Source: Candidatus Aminicenantota bacterium (GTDB lineage: Bacteria; Acidobacteriota; Aminicenantia; UBA2199). Taken from it: 5,148 nt of DNA. The stretch is taken from the NCBI GenBank assembly GCA_020355945.1, contig CP070627.1, positions 5,642,528-5,647,675 of the forward strand, in the 5' to 3' direction. Below, in pieces: positions 1 to 5,136 of this stretch. Positions within the stretch are counted from its first letter, which is position 1; every line of letters begins with the position of its first letter. Below the pieces are notes generated by a model. That model was not told the DNA's origin, did not search any database, and was given only the letters and a program-made list of their open reading frames with translations. Position numbers and translations under genes: made by a program.

Positions 1-475
1 CGGTCTCTAAGGCCAGGCTGTTGGAGACGGCTGTTACCACATCACTTTTTTCAATGGCATAACAGGTAATAGCTGTCATGCTGGGATGGGCGCCGACGAC
101 AGTGATATCCGTACCGTGAAGGGTGGTGACACATTTGACCGGCTTGCCCGAAATATCCCGGGCCAGCAGCGCAGAAACCGCATGGGGTAGTGCATAATGA
201 CTGTGAATCACATCTATGCTGCAACGTTTGATGATGGTAGACAACTGCGAAGCCAGGGCTAATGCGTATGGCTGAAAATCAAATACCGGGTACTCTTCTA
301 CCTGGACTTTGTGAAACTTCATTTTATCGGAACGATTACTTTTCAGTCGAAACGGCGGTTCCAATCCCATGAAATGAACCGTATGGCCTTTATCTTCTGC
401 CATGGCCCGTCCGATTTCGTAAGCCACTACACCCGAACCGCCAATACGATGATAACACAATATAACCACATTCAT
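1..475 (-). CDS. bshA: BshA, N-acetyl-alpha-D-glucosaminyl L-malate synthase (N-terminal part, cut by window edge)
   Basis: This is the first 158 residues of a GT-B fold, GT4-type glycosyltransferase. BshA transfers GlcNAc from UDP-GlcNAc to L-malate in the cytoplasm, the first step of bacillithiol synthesis. The N-terminus has the glycine-rich [11 protein letters not shown] loop (residues 12-22). Further BshA signatures follow: GHTVHF (30-35), [12 protein letters not shown] (65-76), [12 protein letters not shown] (88-99), [10 protein letters not shown] (116-125) and [11 protein letters not shown] (141-151). Full-length BshA is about 380 residues, so the C-terminal UDP-sugar-binding domain lies beyond the left edge. 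The ATG at 475-473 overlaps the TGA of bshB as ATGA. A strong AAGGAGG (493-487) sits 11 bases upstream, inside bshB. The match is residue by residue across most of the fragment, so the assignment is firm. Confidence 0.95.
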   Translation of the reverse strand, partial: MNVVILCYHRIGGSGVVAYEIGRAMAEDKGHTVHFMGLEPPFRLKSNRSDKMKFHKVQVEEYPVFDFQPYALALASQLSTIIKRCSIDVIHSHYALPHAVSALLARDISGKPVKCVTTLHGTDITVVGAHPSMTAITCYAIEKSDVVTAVSNSLALET

Positions 476-1233
476 TTTGTACTCATCCTCCTTCCCTGCC
501 AATTTAAATTCTTTTGGAATGCTTTCATGGGATCTGTAATGTTGGGTGGGGCTTCACTGTAGAGGGGTTCGCCGTAACGGACCCCAATCAGTGCACCGGC
601 CATGGTGCCCCGGGCTTCCTGGATGTCCCAGAAACTTTGGGACCGGACAAAGGTTTTGGTCCCCCTGTCATCTTCCCCGGTCTGAAGCACCTGGGTCCGG
701 AAACATCGAATTGCCTCCTGCCGCTTCTCCCAGAATTCGGTCACATCTACCACAAAATCGGGTTTATCGAATAATAGTTCCGGGAACCCGATAAAAGCAG
801 AGGGCCGAAACGGGGGAGATATGGTTTTAATTTTTTGCAGTCCCGACAGGAAACAGCACTCCCGCACCATTTTACCGCAGTGGTAATGGTCGGGATGGCG
901 TAAATCGCGATCCAAAAAAGACAGCACTAACTCCGGCCGGTATTTACGGATCACCTCGATAATCTGCAAACGGTTTTCTTCTGTGTCCCGGATATTTCCG
1001 TCAGGCATATCTAATGTAATACGGGCGTCCAACCCCAGCAAAGCAGTGGCTCGCTCCAATTCTTTTTTACGGGTCTCAGAATCCCCGTAAGTACCCGCTT
1101 CGCCGCGGCTCAAATCACAAACTCCTACTTTATACGAAAGACTTTTCATCTTCAACAAGGTGCCACCGATAAAAAATTCACAATCATCCGGGTGGGCGCC
1201 GAACGCCAATATATCCAGCATGGTCATTGTCAT
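472..1233 (-). CDS. bshB: BshB, N-acetyl-alpha-D-glucosaminyl L-malate deacetylase
   Basis: This is a 253-residue zinc deacetylase of the LmbE/PIG-L family. It removes the acetyl group from GlcNAc-malate to give GlcN-malate, the second step of bacillithiol synthesis. The AHPDDCE motif (residues 13-19) supplies zinc ligands H14 and D17 and the catalytic aspartate D16. The HPDH motif (113-116) supplies the remaining zinc histidine and an active-site histidine. Other family signatures are RGEAGTYG (43-50, usually GELGTRG), DMPDGN (75-80), the [15 protein letters not shown] helix (167-181) and IGVRYGEPL (216-224). Its length is slightly above the usual 235-240. I chose the first ATG of MTMTM because GGAG (1245-1242) lies 8 bases upstream and this start overlaps the bshC stop as ATGA. 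The next two in-frame ATGs are only 2 and 4 codons later. The last codons encode the bshA ribosome binding site. Confidence 0.95.
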   Translation of the reverse strand: MTMTMLDILAFGAHPDDCEFFIGGTLLKMKSLSYKVGVCDLSRGEAGTYGDSETRKKELERATALLGLDARITLDMPDGNIRDTEENRLQIIEVIRKYRPELVLSFLDRDLRHPDHYHCGKMVRECCFLSGLQKIKTISPPFRPSAFIGFPELLFDKPDFVVDVTEFWEKRQEAIRCFRTQVLQTGEDDRGTKTFVRSQSFWDIQEARGTMAGALIGVRYGEPLYSEAPPNITDPMKAFQKNLNWQGRRMSTK

Positions 1234-2480
1234 GGTTGAATCTCCAATACCGTTTTATCCGGGTCGTAATTCTCATAAATTTTATAAATAAAATTCTTCC
1301 CGCCAAATAGGTTCATGTAATAGAAAATATTGAACACCCGGTCTTGCTTTTTCCCAAAGGGTTTGAGGTTGTCTGACAGGTATCCCACGTCTGCCAGCAG
1401 ACGTTGGTGTTTTTCTTTTTCCGCTGCCCGCAGCTTGCCAGTGCTTTTTTTTACTTCCTGGCGGAGCAGTTTCCCGAGATTTCTAATATCTGCGGCATCA
1501 AATCCCATTGTCTCCAGTTTCCCCAGGTATTCGTCCGTATAATCATTTCCCTCTTGAAGGGTTTTGTTAAAATCAAAAGAGGTTTTTTCTTTTAGTGCTG
1601 TTTTAATTAAATCTTCGCGGCTGGATTCCTTCACCTGGACCAGGGAAAGACCGGTTCGTTTCATTAGCCGCTGCACCCGTGGTTCAATTAAATAAATAGA
1701 CATCCGCTGCTGTACTGCTGCCGGTTTTACTCCGTGGAATCGGAAAATCGGTCTTATTTCTGCCAGGTATTTGACTTCCCCGGGTCCGGCTACATAGGTA
1801 TGGGTATGGAAATAGGCATCCTGGCAGACACTGCGGGTCTTGACATTGGAGACCAGGTCATGCCTGGTCAAATCTACCACACTACCGTCCCTCAGTTGAT
1901 ACTTACCTCCCTTTCTAAATATTGTTTTTCGTTGTTTTCCTATCATGCAAAAACAATTACACTGTTCTCCATCAGGTGTGCGTTCTGCCTCTTTCAGTAG
2001 TATTTCCTGTGAAAATGTCCTGAAGTCTGTTTCAAAAGGGCTAAAAATCCTGATATCAAACTGGCCATACAATTCAGCAGCCAGCATTTGGGATGCTTCT
2101 TCCAGGGTCCGACCCGGTCTGTAACAATCCAGTGCCATATCTCTAAGACCAGGTGTAAAATCCGTCTGCCGAATTGTTGAAAAAAAAGTTTCCAGGATTT
2201 TCACCAGTGAAGTATCGATTTCAATAAAACCGCAGGAATAGCCCTGGCTGTTAATATTCCAGGCAAGGGTGCGTAATTGGTTTCGGGCATCCAGGTAATC
2301 GATATGGTTGATTTCATTAAAATCCGCGTCATTGGTTTCCAGCCAATATATAGCTTCACCATTGATTTTATCTGCATGGTAAATGGCACCCAGGACTTTG
2401 TAAGTGGTATAAAGGGGACCACCCAATAGACCGATTTGTTGACCCGTAACCACTTTTTTGCTTTCACTCACTTTACTCAC
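1230..2480 (-). CDS. bshC: BshC, bacillithiol biosynthesis cysteine-adding enzyme (short form)
   Basis: BshC is the putative cysteine ligase that completes bacillithiol by joining cysteine to GlcN-malate. The N-terminus opens directly on the family nucleotide-binding signature VVTGQQIGLLGGPLYTTYK (residues 10-28). It is followed by YWLETNDADFNEINHID (45-61), the counterpart of the usual W-I/L-A-x-EDHDF-x-EINH. Later signatures are QDAYFHTHTYVAGPGEVKYLAEI (220-242) and the C-terminal FGKKQDRVFNIFYY (375-388). At 416 residues it is about 120 shorter than Bacillus subtilis BshC (about 539). Most of the loss is the roughly 85 to 90 residues normally before VVTGQQ. No in-frame extension is possible without running through the methyltransferase gene. 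The listed start is GTG at 2480. A second GTG at 2471 has a better-placed ribosome binding site, so the protein may start at residue 4. The stop overlaps bshB by ATGA. The family call is firm. Whether the short form keeps full activity is unknown. Confidence 0.9.
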   Translation of the reverse strand: MSKVSESKKVVTGQQIGLLGGPLYTTYKVLGAIYHADKINGEAIYWLETNDADFNEINHIDYLDARNQLRTLAWNINSQGYSCGFIEIDTSLVKILETFFSTIRQTDFTPGLRDMALDCYRPGRTLEEASQMLAAELYGQFDIRIFSPFETDFRTFSQEILLKEAERTPDGEQCNCFCMIGKQRKTIFRKGGKYQLRDGSVVDLTRHDLVSNVKTRSVCQDAYFHTHTYVAGPGEVKYLAEIRPIFRFHGVKPAAVQQRMSIYLIEPRVQRLMKRTGLSLVQVKESSREDLIKTALKEKTSFDFNKTLQEGNDYTDEYLGKLETMGFDAADIRNLGKLLRQEVKKSTGKLRAAEKEKHQRLLADVGYLSDNLKPFGKKQDRVFNIFYYMNLFGGKNFIYKIYENYDPDKTVLEIQP

Positions 2481-3210
2481 CTTGTTTTTTCCCTACAAGA
2501 ATGGTTCGTTCCGAGTCTGAGCCGCATGGATTACCGTTGTAATCCCCAAAACAGTCCACCACCCGGAACCCGTTTTTTTGAAACATCCGTTCCAGGTCCT
2601 GTGGTGCAAACAAACGAACCGATTCCTTGTAGCATTTCTCTATATTATTTTTCCTGAAATAAATGTTTTTTATAATACGGTGGTTTTCTATTTTTCGTTT
2701 TTCCAATACTTTAATCCCGGATGAAAGGCAGGAAACATTTTCCGGTACAAGGTTTTTTTTCACATATTCTGCATTTAAGAAATCCAACCAGTAAATTCCC
2801 CCCGGATCCAGGGATTGGTACACCGACCGGATCACGCGCTCGTTTTCTTCATCTTCTTCAAAGTAACCAAAACTGGTAAACAGTGATAAGATCAGATCAA
2901 ACCGTCCGGGAATAAAACGCATATCTCCTACCACCAGGTCCAGTTGGGGGTTTTTTTTCTTGCCGTATTTGACCAGTGTCTCCGATAGGTCCAGTCCCAG
3001 TACCTGATACCCCTGGTTTTTAAAGATAGCTGTATATCTTCCTTCACCGCACCCTAAATCAAGAATTGTACTCTGTTTTGACAATTTTAACGTATTAATA
3101 ATCAATTGAACTTGCTTTTGCGCATCTTTAGTATTTCGGTGGCGATACACCTCCAGGTAATTTTCATCAAACCATTCCACATACCAGGGTTTCTCCTGCT
3201 TCATTTTCAA
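2473..3210 (-). CDS. Class I SAM-dependent methyltransferase, candidate bacillithiol N-methyltransferase (NmbA-like)
   Basis: This 245-residue cytoplasmic enzyme has a Rossmann-fold SAM-binding domain. Motif I is ILDLGCGEGRY (residues 49-59). The acidic residue at the end of strand 2 is D74 in GLDLS (72-76). GDM (95-97) follows strand 3, and FDLILSLFTSFGYF (104-117) is the strand 4 region. DPGG (135-138) is the usual turn before strand 5. The C-terminus ends in SERTILVGKK (233-242), typical of small-molecule methyltransferases. Its TAA overlaps the bshC GTG by 8 bases, so it is the first gene of the bsh operon. N-methyl-bacillithiol and its methyltransferase NmbA are known in Chlorobaculum tepidum, so N-methylation of bacillithiol is the best guess for its role. 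I infer that from position, not from a substrate motif. The TTG at 3210 is preceded by GGAGG at 8 bases. An ATG two codons later (3204) is the alternative start. Confidence 0.85.
   Translation of the reverse strand: MKMKQEKPWYVEWFDENYLEVYRHRNTKDAQKQVQLIINTLKLSKQSTILDLGCGEGRYTAIFKNQGYQVLGLDLSETLVKYGKKKNPQLDLVVGDMRFIPGRFDLILSLFTSFGYFEEDEENERVIRSVYQSLDPGGIYWLDFLNAEYVKKNLVPENVSCLSSGIKVLEKRKIENHRIIKNIYFRKNNIEKCYKESVRLFAPQDLERMFQKNGFRVVDCFGDYNGNPCGSDSERTILVGKKQGE
2477..2483 (-). promoter_or_regulatory. Ribosome binding site AAGGTGA inside the methyltransferase 3' end, for bshC
   Basis: On the minus strand AAGGTGA lies 5 bases before the GTG at 2471-2469 (bshC codon 4) and itself contains the GTG at 2480-2478. 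Only a weak GGG (2493-2491) lies 10 bases ahead of the outer GTG. The inner GTG is therefore a credible true start, in which case the two genes would not overlap. Confidence 0.45.
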
Positions 3211-3218
3211 TTACAGTG

Positions 3219-3223
3219 CCTCC
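3219..3223 (-). promoter_or_regulatory. Ribosome binding site of the methyltransferase gene, favouring a TTG start
   Basis: On the minus strand this reads GGAGG. It lies 8 bases from TTG at 3210-3208 but 14 from ATG at 3204-3202. The spacing favours the TTG start, which adds two residues (Met-Lys) before the ATG-encoded methionine. Confidence 0.6.
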
Positions 3224-3243
3224 GGCGACCAGGGGGGGAGTGA

Positions 3244-3278
3244 GTAGTAGGTAGTAAGTAGTATGTAGTAAGTAGTAG
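3244..3278 (+). repeat. Tandem heptamer array GTAGTAR, five units
   Basis: Five contiguous 7-base units read GTAGTAG, GTAGTAA, GTAGTAT, GTAGTAA, GTAGTAG. Only the seventh base varies. The array is the inverted partner of the block at 3454-3488. Confidence 0.9.
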
Positions 3279-3283
3279 GGAGG

Positions 3284-3302
3284 GGGTTGATATGCCCAAC
3301 CC
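3284..3302. repeat. Short hairpin GGGTTG / CAACCC
   Basis: Six-base perfect arms (3284-3289 and 3297-3302) flank a 7-base loop. TTTT follows on the plus strand only, where there is no gene to terminate. In the operon direction there is no T-tract. The role is unknown. Confidence 0.5.
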
Positions 3303-3310
3303 TTTTATAT

Positions 3311-3344
3311 CTGCATGACTGCATGCTTGTATGTATGTATGGAT
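3311..3344. repeat. Short-period tract: TGCATGAC pair followed by TGTA/TGGA tetramers
   Basis: CTGCATGACTGCATG (3311-3325) holds a CTGCATG motif repeated at an 8-base step, and TGTATGTATGTATGGATG follows with a 4-base period. It is low-complexity DNA with no coding or regulatory meaning that I can support. Confidence 0.55.
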
Positions 3345-3353
3345 GCCATAGGG

Positions 3354-3396
3354 TTTGTAATTTTGAACATTGTAATTTGTATTTTGTAATTTGTAA
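3354..3396 (+). repeat. Tandem heptamer array TTTGTAA, about six units
   Basis: The units read TTTGTAA, TTTTGAA, CATTGTAA, TTTGTAT, TTTGTAA, TTTGTAA, followed by a T run. The period is 7, with one 8-base unit. This unit is unrelated to GTAGTAR, yet the two lie in the same spacer and share the period. Confidence 0.85.
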
Positions 3397-3453
3397 TTTT
3401 TTTTCATCTTCTCAACCTCTTCATCACACCCATTGCTTTACTGATTCACTGGC

Positions 3454-3488
3454 TAACTACCTACTACCTACTACTTACTACTTACTTA
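3454..3488 (-). repeat. Tandem heptamer array GTAGTAR on the minus strand, five units
   Basis: On the plus strand the units read TAACTAC, CTACTAC, CTACTAC, TTACTAC, TTACTTA. These are the reverse complements of GTAGTAR variants. With 3244-3278 it forms a 35-base inverted pair that could fold a long imperfect stem around a loop of 175 bases. It begins 9 bases past the MBL hydrolase stop codon. Confidence 0.9.
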
Positions 3489-3497
3489 GTCCAGGGG

Positions 3498-4136
3498 TTA
3501 TGCAATCCCGTGTTCTATTTTGTAGTCGGCCCAGTTGTCTTTTAGCCACATAAAGTCTTCGAAGTTATTAAGTCTGAGGATAAAGGGATTGGTTTTTAGT
3601 TCTTCGCCGATGGTGGAGGTGGGGCGTACCCCGTAGTCATGTCCGGGCCAGACGCGGATATCCGGGTCCAGTTCCATCAACATTTTCAGGCTCTCGAATT
3701 CCACTTCTGCGCTGGCGCGGGTACTGGTGCCGCCGATTTTTCCTACAAACAGGGTATCGCCTGCCATTAGCTCTTTTTCAGCCAGGATACATATGGAATC
3801 CATGGTATGGCCGGGGGTATAAAAGAATTCCAGGGTCAGATCGCCTACTTTCAAGGTATCTCCGTCGTTGACGCGGACGTTCCCGTAGTGGGCGGTTTGG
3901 TGGGTGACCACCTGGGCTTTGTATTTTTTTTGAAAATGTTTATTGCCGCTGCTGTGGTCATAGTGGGTATGGGTATTGATCACATAGACTACAGTCAATC
4001 CCAGTTCTTCTACTCGTTTATAGCAGGGTTTGGGGTCTGGGGCCGGGTCTATTACGGCTGCTTGTTTGGTATTTTCGCAGCCCACCAGGTACCCGAAGTT
4101 GCGATCGCCGCCAGAAGGTATTTGTTCAAAAATCAT
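3498..4136 (-). CDS. MBL-fold metallohydrolase, glyoxalase II / persulfide dioxygenase type
   Basis: This is a 212-residue metallo-beta-lactamase-fold protein, the usual length for the single-domain family. The metal-binding set is complete: THTHYDH (residues 55-61, giving H56, H58, D60, H61), H110 in TPGHTMDS, D127 in AGDTLF and H166 in WPGHDYG. The C-terminal STIGEELKTNPF (174-185) resembles both hydroxyacylglutathione hydrolases (glyoxalase II) and ETHE1-like persulfide dioxygenases. No rhodanese domain is fused to it. It lies upstream of and parallel to the bacillithiol genes, so a bacillithiol conjugate such as S-lactoyl-BSH or BSH persulfide is a reasonable substrate guess. That guess rests on position only. 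The ATG at 4136 has AAGGAG (4147-4142) at 5 bases, and a strong promoter lies upstream. The fold is certain but the substrate is not. Confidence 0.9.
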   Translation of the reverse strand: MIFEQIPSGGDRNFGYLVGCENTKQAAVIDPAPDPKPCYKRVEELGLTVVYVINTHTHYDHSSGNKHFQKKYKAQVVTHQTAHYGNVRVNDGDTLKVGDLTLEFFYTPGHTMDSICILAEKELMAGDTLFVGKIGGTSTRASAEVEFESLKMLMELDPDIRVWPGHDYGVRPTSTIGEELKTNPFILRLNNFEDFMWLKDNWADYKIEHGIA

Positions 4137-4192
4137 GTTTGCTCCTTATTTTGGTTTATTAACTCAATATTTTTATTTGTTACAATAGGGGT

Positions 4193-4221
4193 ATTATATT
4201 CAATAAGCGGTTATTAGTCAA
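4193..4221 (-). promoter_or_regulatory. Sigma-70-type promoter of the MBL hydrolase gene
   Basis: On the minus strand, -35 TTGACT (4221-4216) and -10 TATAAT (4198-4193) are separated by exactly 17 bases. Transcription should begin near 4186 and give a leader of about 50 bases before the AAGGAG ribosome binding site. The -10 box is perfect and the -35 differs from consensus at one base. As no other promoter is apparent, it may also serve the methyltransferase-bshCBA genes. Confidence 0.8.
4202..4215. promoter_or_regulatory. Dyad AATAA-GCGG-TTATT inside the promoter spacer
   Basis: Perfect 5-base arms fill most of the spacer between -35 and -10. A second small dyad, TTGT-T-ACAA (4177-4185), lies at the expected transcription start. 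Both are placed like repressor or activator sites, but their A+T-rich arms are short enough to occur by chance. Confidence 0.35.
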
Positions 4222-4281
4222 CCGGCTGGTCCGTGAATCAGTGGGACAGTGGATTAATAAAAAGTTTTTGCGGGGGGTTGT

Positions 4282-4309
4282 GCGCAAAGCGCATAGCGCA
4301 GGACGCAAA
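4282..4309 (+). repeat. Heptamer array GCGCNNN, block 1, four units
   Basis: The units are GCGCAAA, GCGCATA, GCGCAGG, ACGCAAA. The period is 7, with a constant CGCA core and variable last bases. Confidence 0.75.
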
Positions 4310-4325
4310 GCAAATAATACGATTG

Positions 4326-4360
4326 GCGCTGCGCGCAAAGCGCCATGCGCCATGCGCCTT
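4326..4360 (+). repeat. Heptamer array GCGCNNN, block 2, five units
   Basis: The units are GCGCTGC, GCGCAAA, GCGCCAT, GCGCCAT, GCGCCTT. The first bases also form a hairpin, GGCGCT (4325-4330) with AGCGCC (4339-4344), over an 8-base loop. The two blocks share the GCGCAAA unit and are split by 16 bases of unrelated sequence. Confidence 0.85.
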
Positions 4361-4378
4361 ACCCCTGGCCTTTTTTTT

Positions 4379-4402
4379 CCTCAACCTCAGCCTTAACCTC
4401 AA
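4379..4402 (+). repeat. Hexamer array CCTCAA, four units
   Basis: The units are CCTCAA, CCTCAG, CCTTAA, CCTCAA. The period is 6, unlike the other arrays in the window. It follows a T8 run directly. Confidence 0.7.
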
Positions 4403-4431
4403 CCTTTCCCGGGAATTCTTTCAACAGGTTA

Positions 4432-4460
4432 TTGACAAAATGTCTTATAAGTACTATATT
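4432..4460 (+). promoter_or_regulatory. Sigma-70-type promoter of vapBC
   Basis: -35 TTGACA (4432-4437, perfect) and -10 TATATT (4455-4460) are 17 bases apart. The start should fall near 4467, leaving a leader of only about 11 bases. GACA-AAA-TGTC (4434-4444) is a small dyad overlapping the -35 and could be an operator for VapB-VapC autoregulation. That role is inferred from its position. Confidence 0.75.
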
Positions 4461-4477
4461 AATTGCTGAGGTGTCTA

Positions 4478-4720
4478 ATGGAAACATTGGTTATCGATAC
4501 AGTAATTGAGGATGATTTTTTAAAAATTCCTCAAAAGTTTAGGAATAAGCGAGTCAAAGTCATCATTATCGATTCGGAAGAAAAAGAGAGCGAGAAAAAA
4601 GCAGTACCCAGGAAATTGAATTTTAAAGTAGATGAAACCCTGGACGATGTTGTTCCGTTTTCAGATATTAAAGATACTAAAAAGTTCGCGAAGGAATTAC
4701 GGGAAGCCCATTGGAAATGA
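4478..4720 (+). CDS. vapB: VapB-type antitoxin
   Basis: This is an 80-residue highly charged protein that would bind and neutralise the PIN toxin encoded immediately downstream. Such antitoxins usually also repress their own promoter. The N-terminal half (METLVIDTVIEDDFLKIP, then FRNKRVKVIII) resembles the short beta-strand N-domain of small VapB-like antitoxins. The acidic and lysine-rich middle (EEKESEKK, residues 33-40) is probably flexible. The C-terminus ends FAKELREAHWK, the kind of amphipathic tail with a late tryptophan that lies in the toxin groove. I take the ATG at 4478 because GAGGTG (4468-4473) sits 4 bases upstream. An in-frame TTG at 4463 would precede the likely transcription start. 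It overlaps vapC by ATGA. The antitoxin role rests mainly on this gene order, as I do not recognise a named N-domain family with confidence. Confidence 0.75.
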   Translation: METLVIDTVIEDDFLKIPQKFRNKRVKVIIIDSEEKESEKKAVPRKLNFKVDETLDDVVPFSDIKDTKKFAKELREAHWK

Positions 4721-5136
4721 TTCTCACCGATACCTGTGTTTTAATTGAAAATTTCAGAGAGAATCCGGAGGTCACCAAGATAATTAAGGATATTGGGACT
4801 GACAATATTGTGCTAAATACAATCATCGTAATGGAACTAATCTCCGGGGCAAGAAATAAGATTGAATTGAATTCAATAAAGAAGCGGCTAAATAAGTTTC
4901 AAATCGTGGAAATTAATCAATCGGTGCTGGATGATGCCAACTCATTAATGGAGGAATATCATTTATCTCATGGACTAAAAATCCCTGATGCCATCATTGC
5001 GGCGACAGCAAAGTTTCATGGTATCCCTTTGTATACCTTTAACAAAAAGGATTTTAAATTCGTCCCTGATATCAAATTCTATGAATATGAACCGATCAAG
5101 GAACCAACAGAGGACTCACTAATGACCAATGACTAA
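4717..5136 (+). CDS. vapC: VapC-type PIN-domain ribonuclease toxin
   Basis: This is a 139-residue PIN-domain protein. VapC toxins are Mg-dependent endoribonucleases that cut tRNA or rRNA and stop translation when the antitoxin is lost. The acidic catalytic residues are all present: D5 in LTDTCVLIE, E40 in VMELISGAR, D91 in KIPDAIIAATA and D112 in NKKDF. HGIPLYTFNKKDF (101-113) is the typical PIN C-terminal strand. The ATG at 4717 forms ATGA with the vapB stop, which is the usual arrangement. A TTG two codons upstream (4711) is a weaker option. The domain ends near residue 124. The last 15 residues run into the CTAATGA heptamer array, which supplies LMTND and the TAA stop, so this tail is probably not ancestral. 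The gene looks more A+T-rich than the bsh genes. Confidence 0.92.
   Translation: MILTDTCVLIENFRENPEVTKIIKDIGTDNIVLNTIIVMELISGARNKIELNSIKKRLNKFQIVEINQSVLDDANSLMEEYHLSHGLKIPDAIIAATAKFHGIPLYTFNKKDFKFVPDIKFYEYEPIKEPTEDSLMTND

Larger units (their letters stand above)
3211..3497. other. Repeat-filled intergenic spacer between the MBL hydrolase and the bsh operon
   Basis: The spacer has no supported gene, no clear sigma-70 promoter and no hairpin followed by a T-tract in the operon direction. It contains two inverted GTAGTAR arrays near its two ends, a TTTGTAA array, and short TGCATGAC and TGTA tracts between them. Just outside the arrays the minus strand reads CCCCTGG at both ends (3497-3491 and 3232-3226), in the same orientation. 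The absence of a terminator fits co-transcription of the MBL gene with the genes downstream. Confidence 0.7.
4222..4431. other. Non-coding, repeat-filled region between divergent promoters
   Basis: The gap from the MBL start (4137) to the vapB start (4478) has no credible gene. Its ends hold the leftward MBL promoter and the rightward vapBC promoter. The middle holds two GCGC heptamer blocks (4282-4309 and 4326-4360), a T8 run (4371-4378) and a CCTCAA hexamer array (4379-4402). A 10-mer GTGAATCAGT at 4233-4242 recurs in reverse complement at 3440-3449. Confidence 0.7.

Noticed and set aside
311..794. Plus-strand frames of about 80 residues across bshA and bshB.
   Set aside because: They lie entirely antisense to well-conserved genes and show no domain features or ribosome binding sites.
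3284..3306. GGGTTG/CAACCC hairpin with TTTT as a terminator.
   Set aside because: The T-tract is on the plus strand, where no gene is being read. In the operon direction the stem is followed by a C-rich stretch.
3305..3334. Possible promoter for the methyltransferase-bsh genes on the minus strand with TATAAA as -10.
   Set aside because: The hexamer 17 bases upstream (ATACAA) is a poor -35 and lies in a low-complexity tract.
3207..3407. A 66-residue minus-strand frame with a possible AGAGG ribosome binding site and a TTGA overlap with the methyltransferase start.
   Set aside because: Its sequence is the translation of the heptamer arrays (runs such as NYKLQNTNY and LLTTYYLLPTT). It has no domain character, so it is almost surely a product of the repeats.
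3244..3488. CRISPR-like repeat arrangement.
   Set aside because: Units are 7 bases and contiguous, without unique spacers, and no cas genes are present.
3807..4217. A 136-residue hydrophobic plus-strand frame opposite the MBL hydrolase.
   Set aside because: It is antisense to a gene with a full metal-binding set. The apparent hydrophobicity comes from the complement of the MBL coding sequence.
4325..4378. GC-rich hairpin followed by a T8 run, considered as a rho-independent terminator.
   Set aside because: The stem ends at 4344 and the T run starts at 4371, too far apart. No plus-strand gene ends upstream either.
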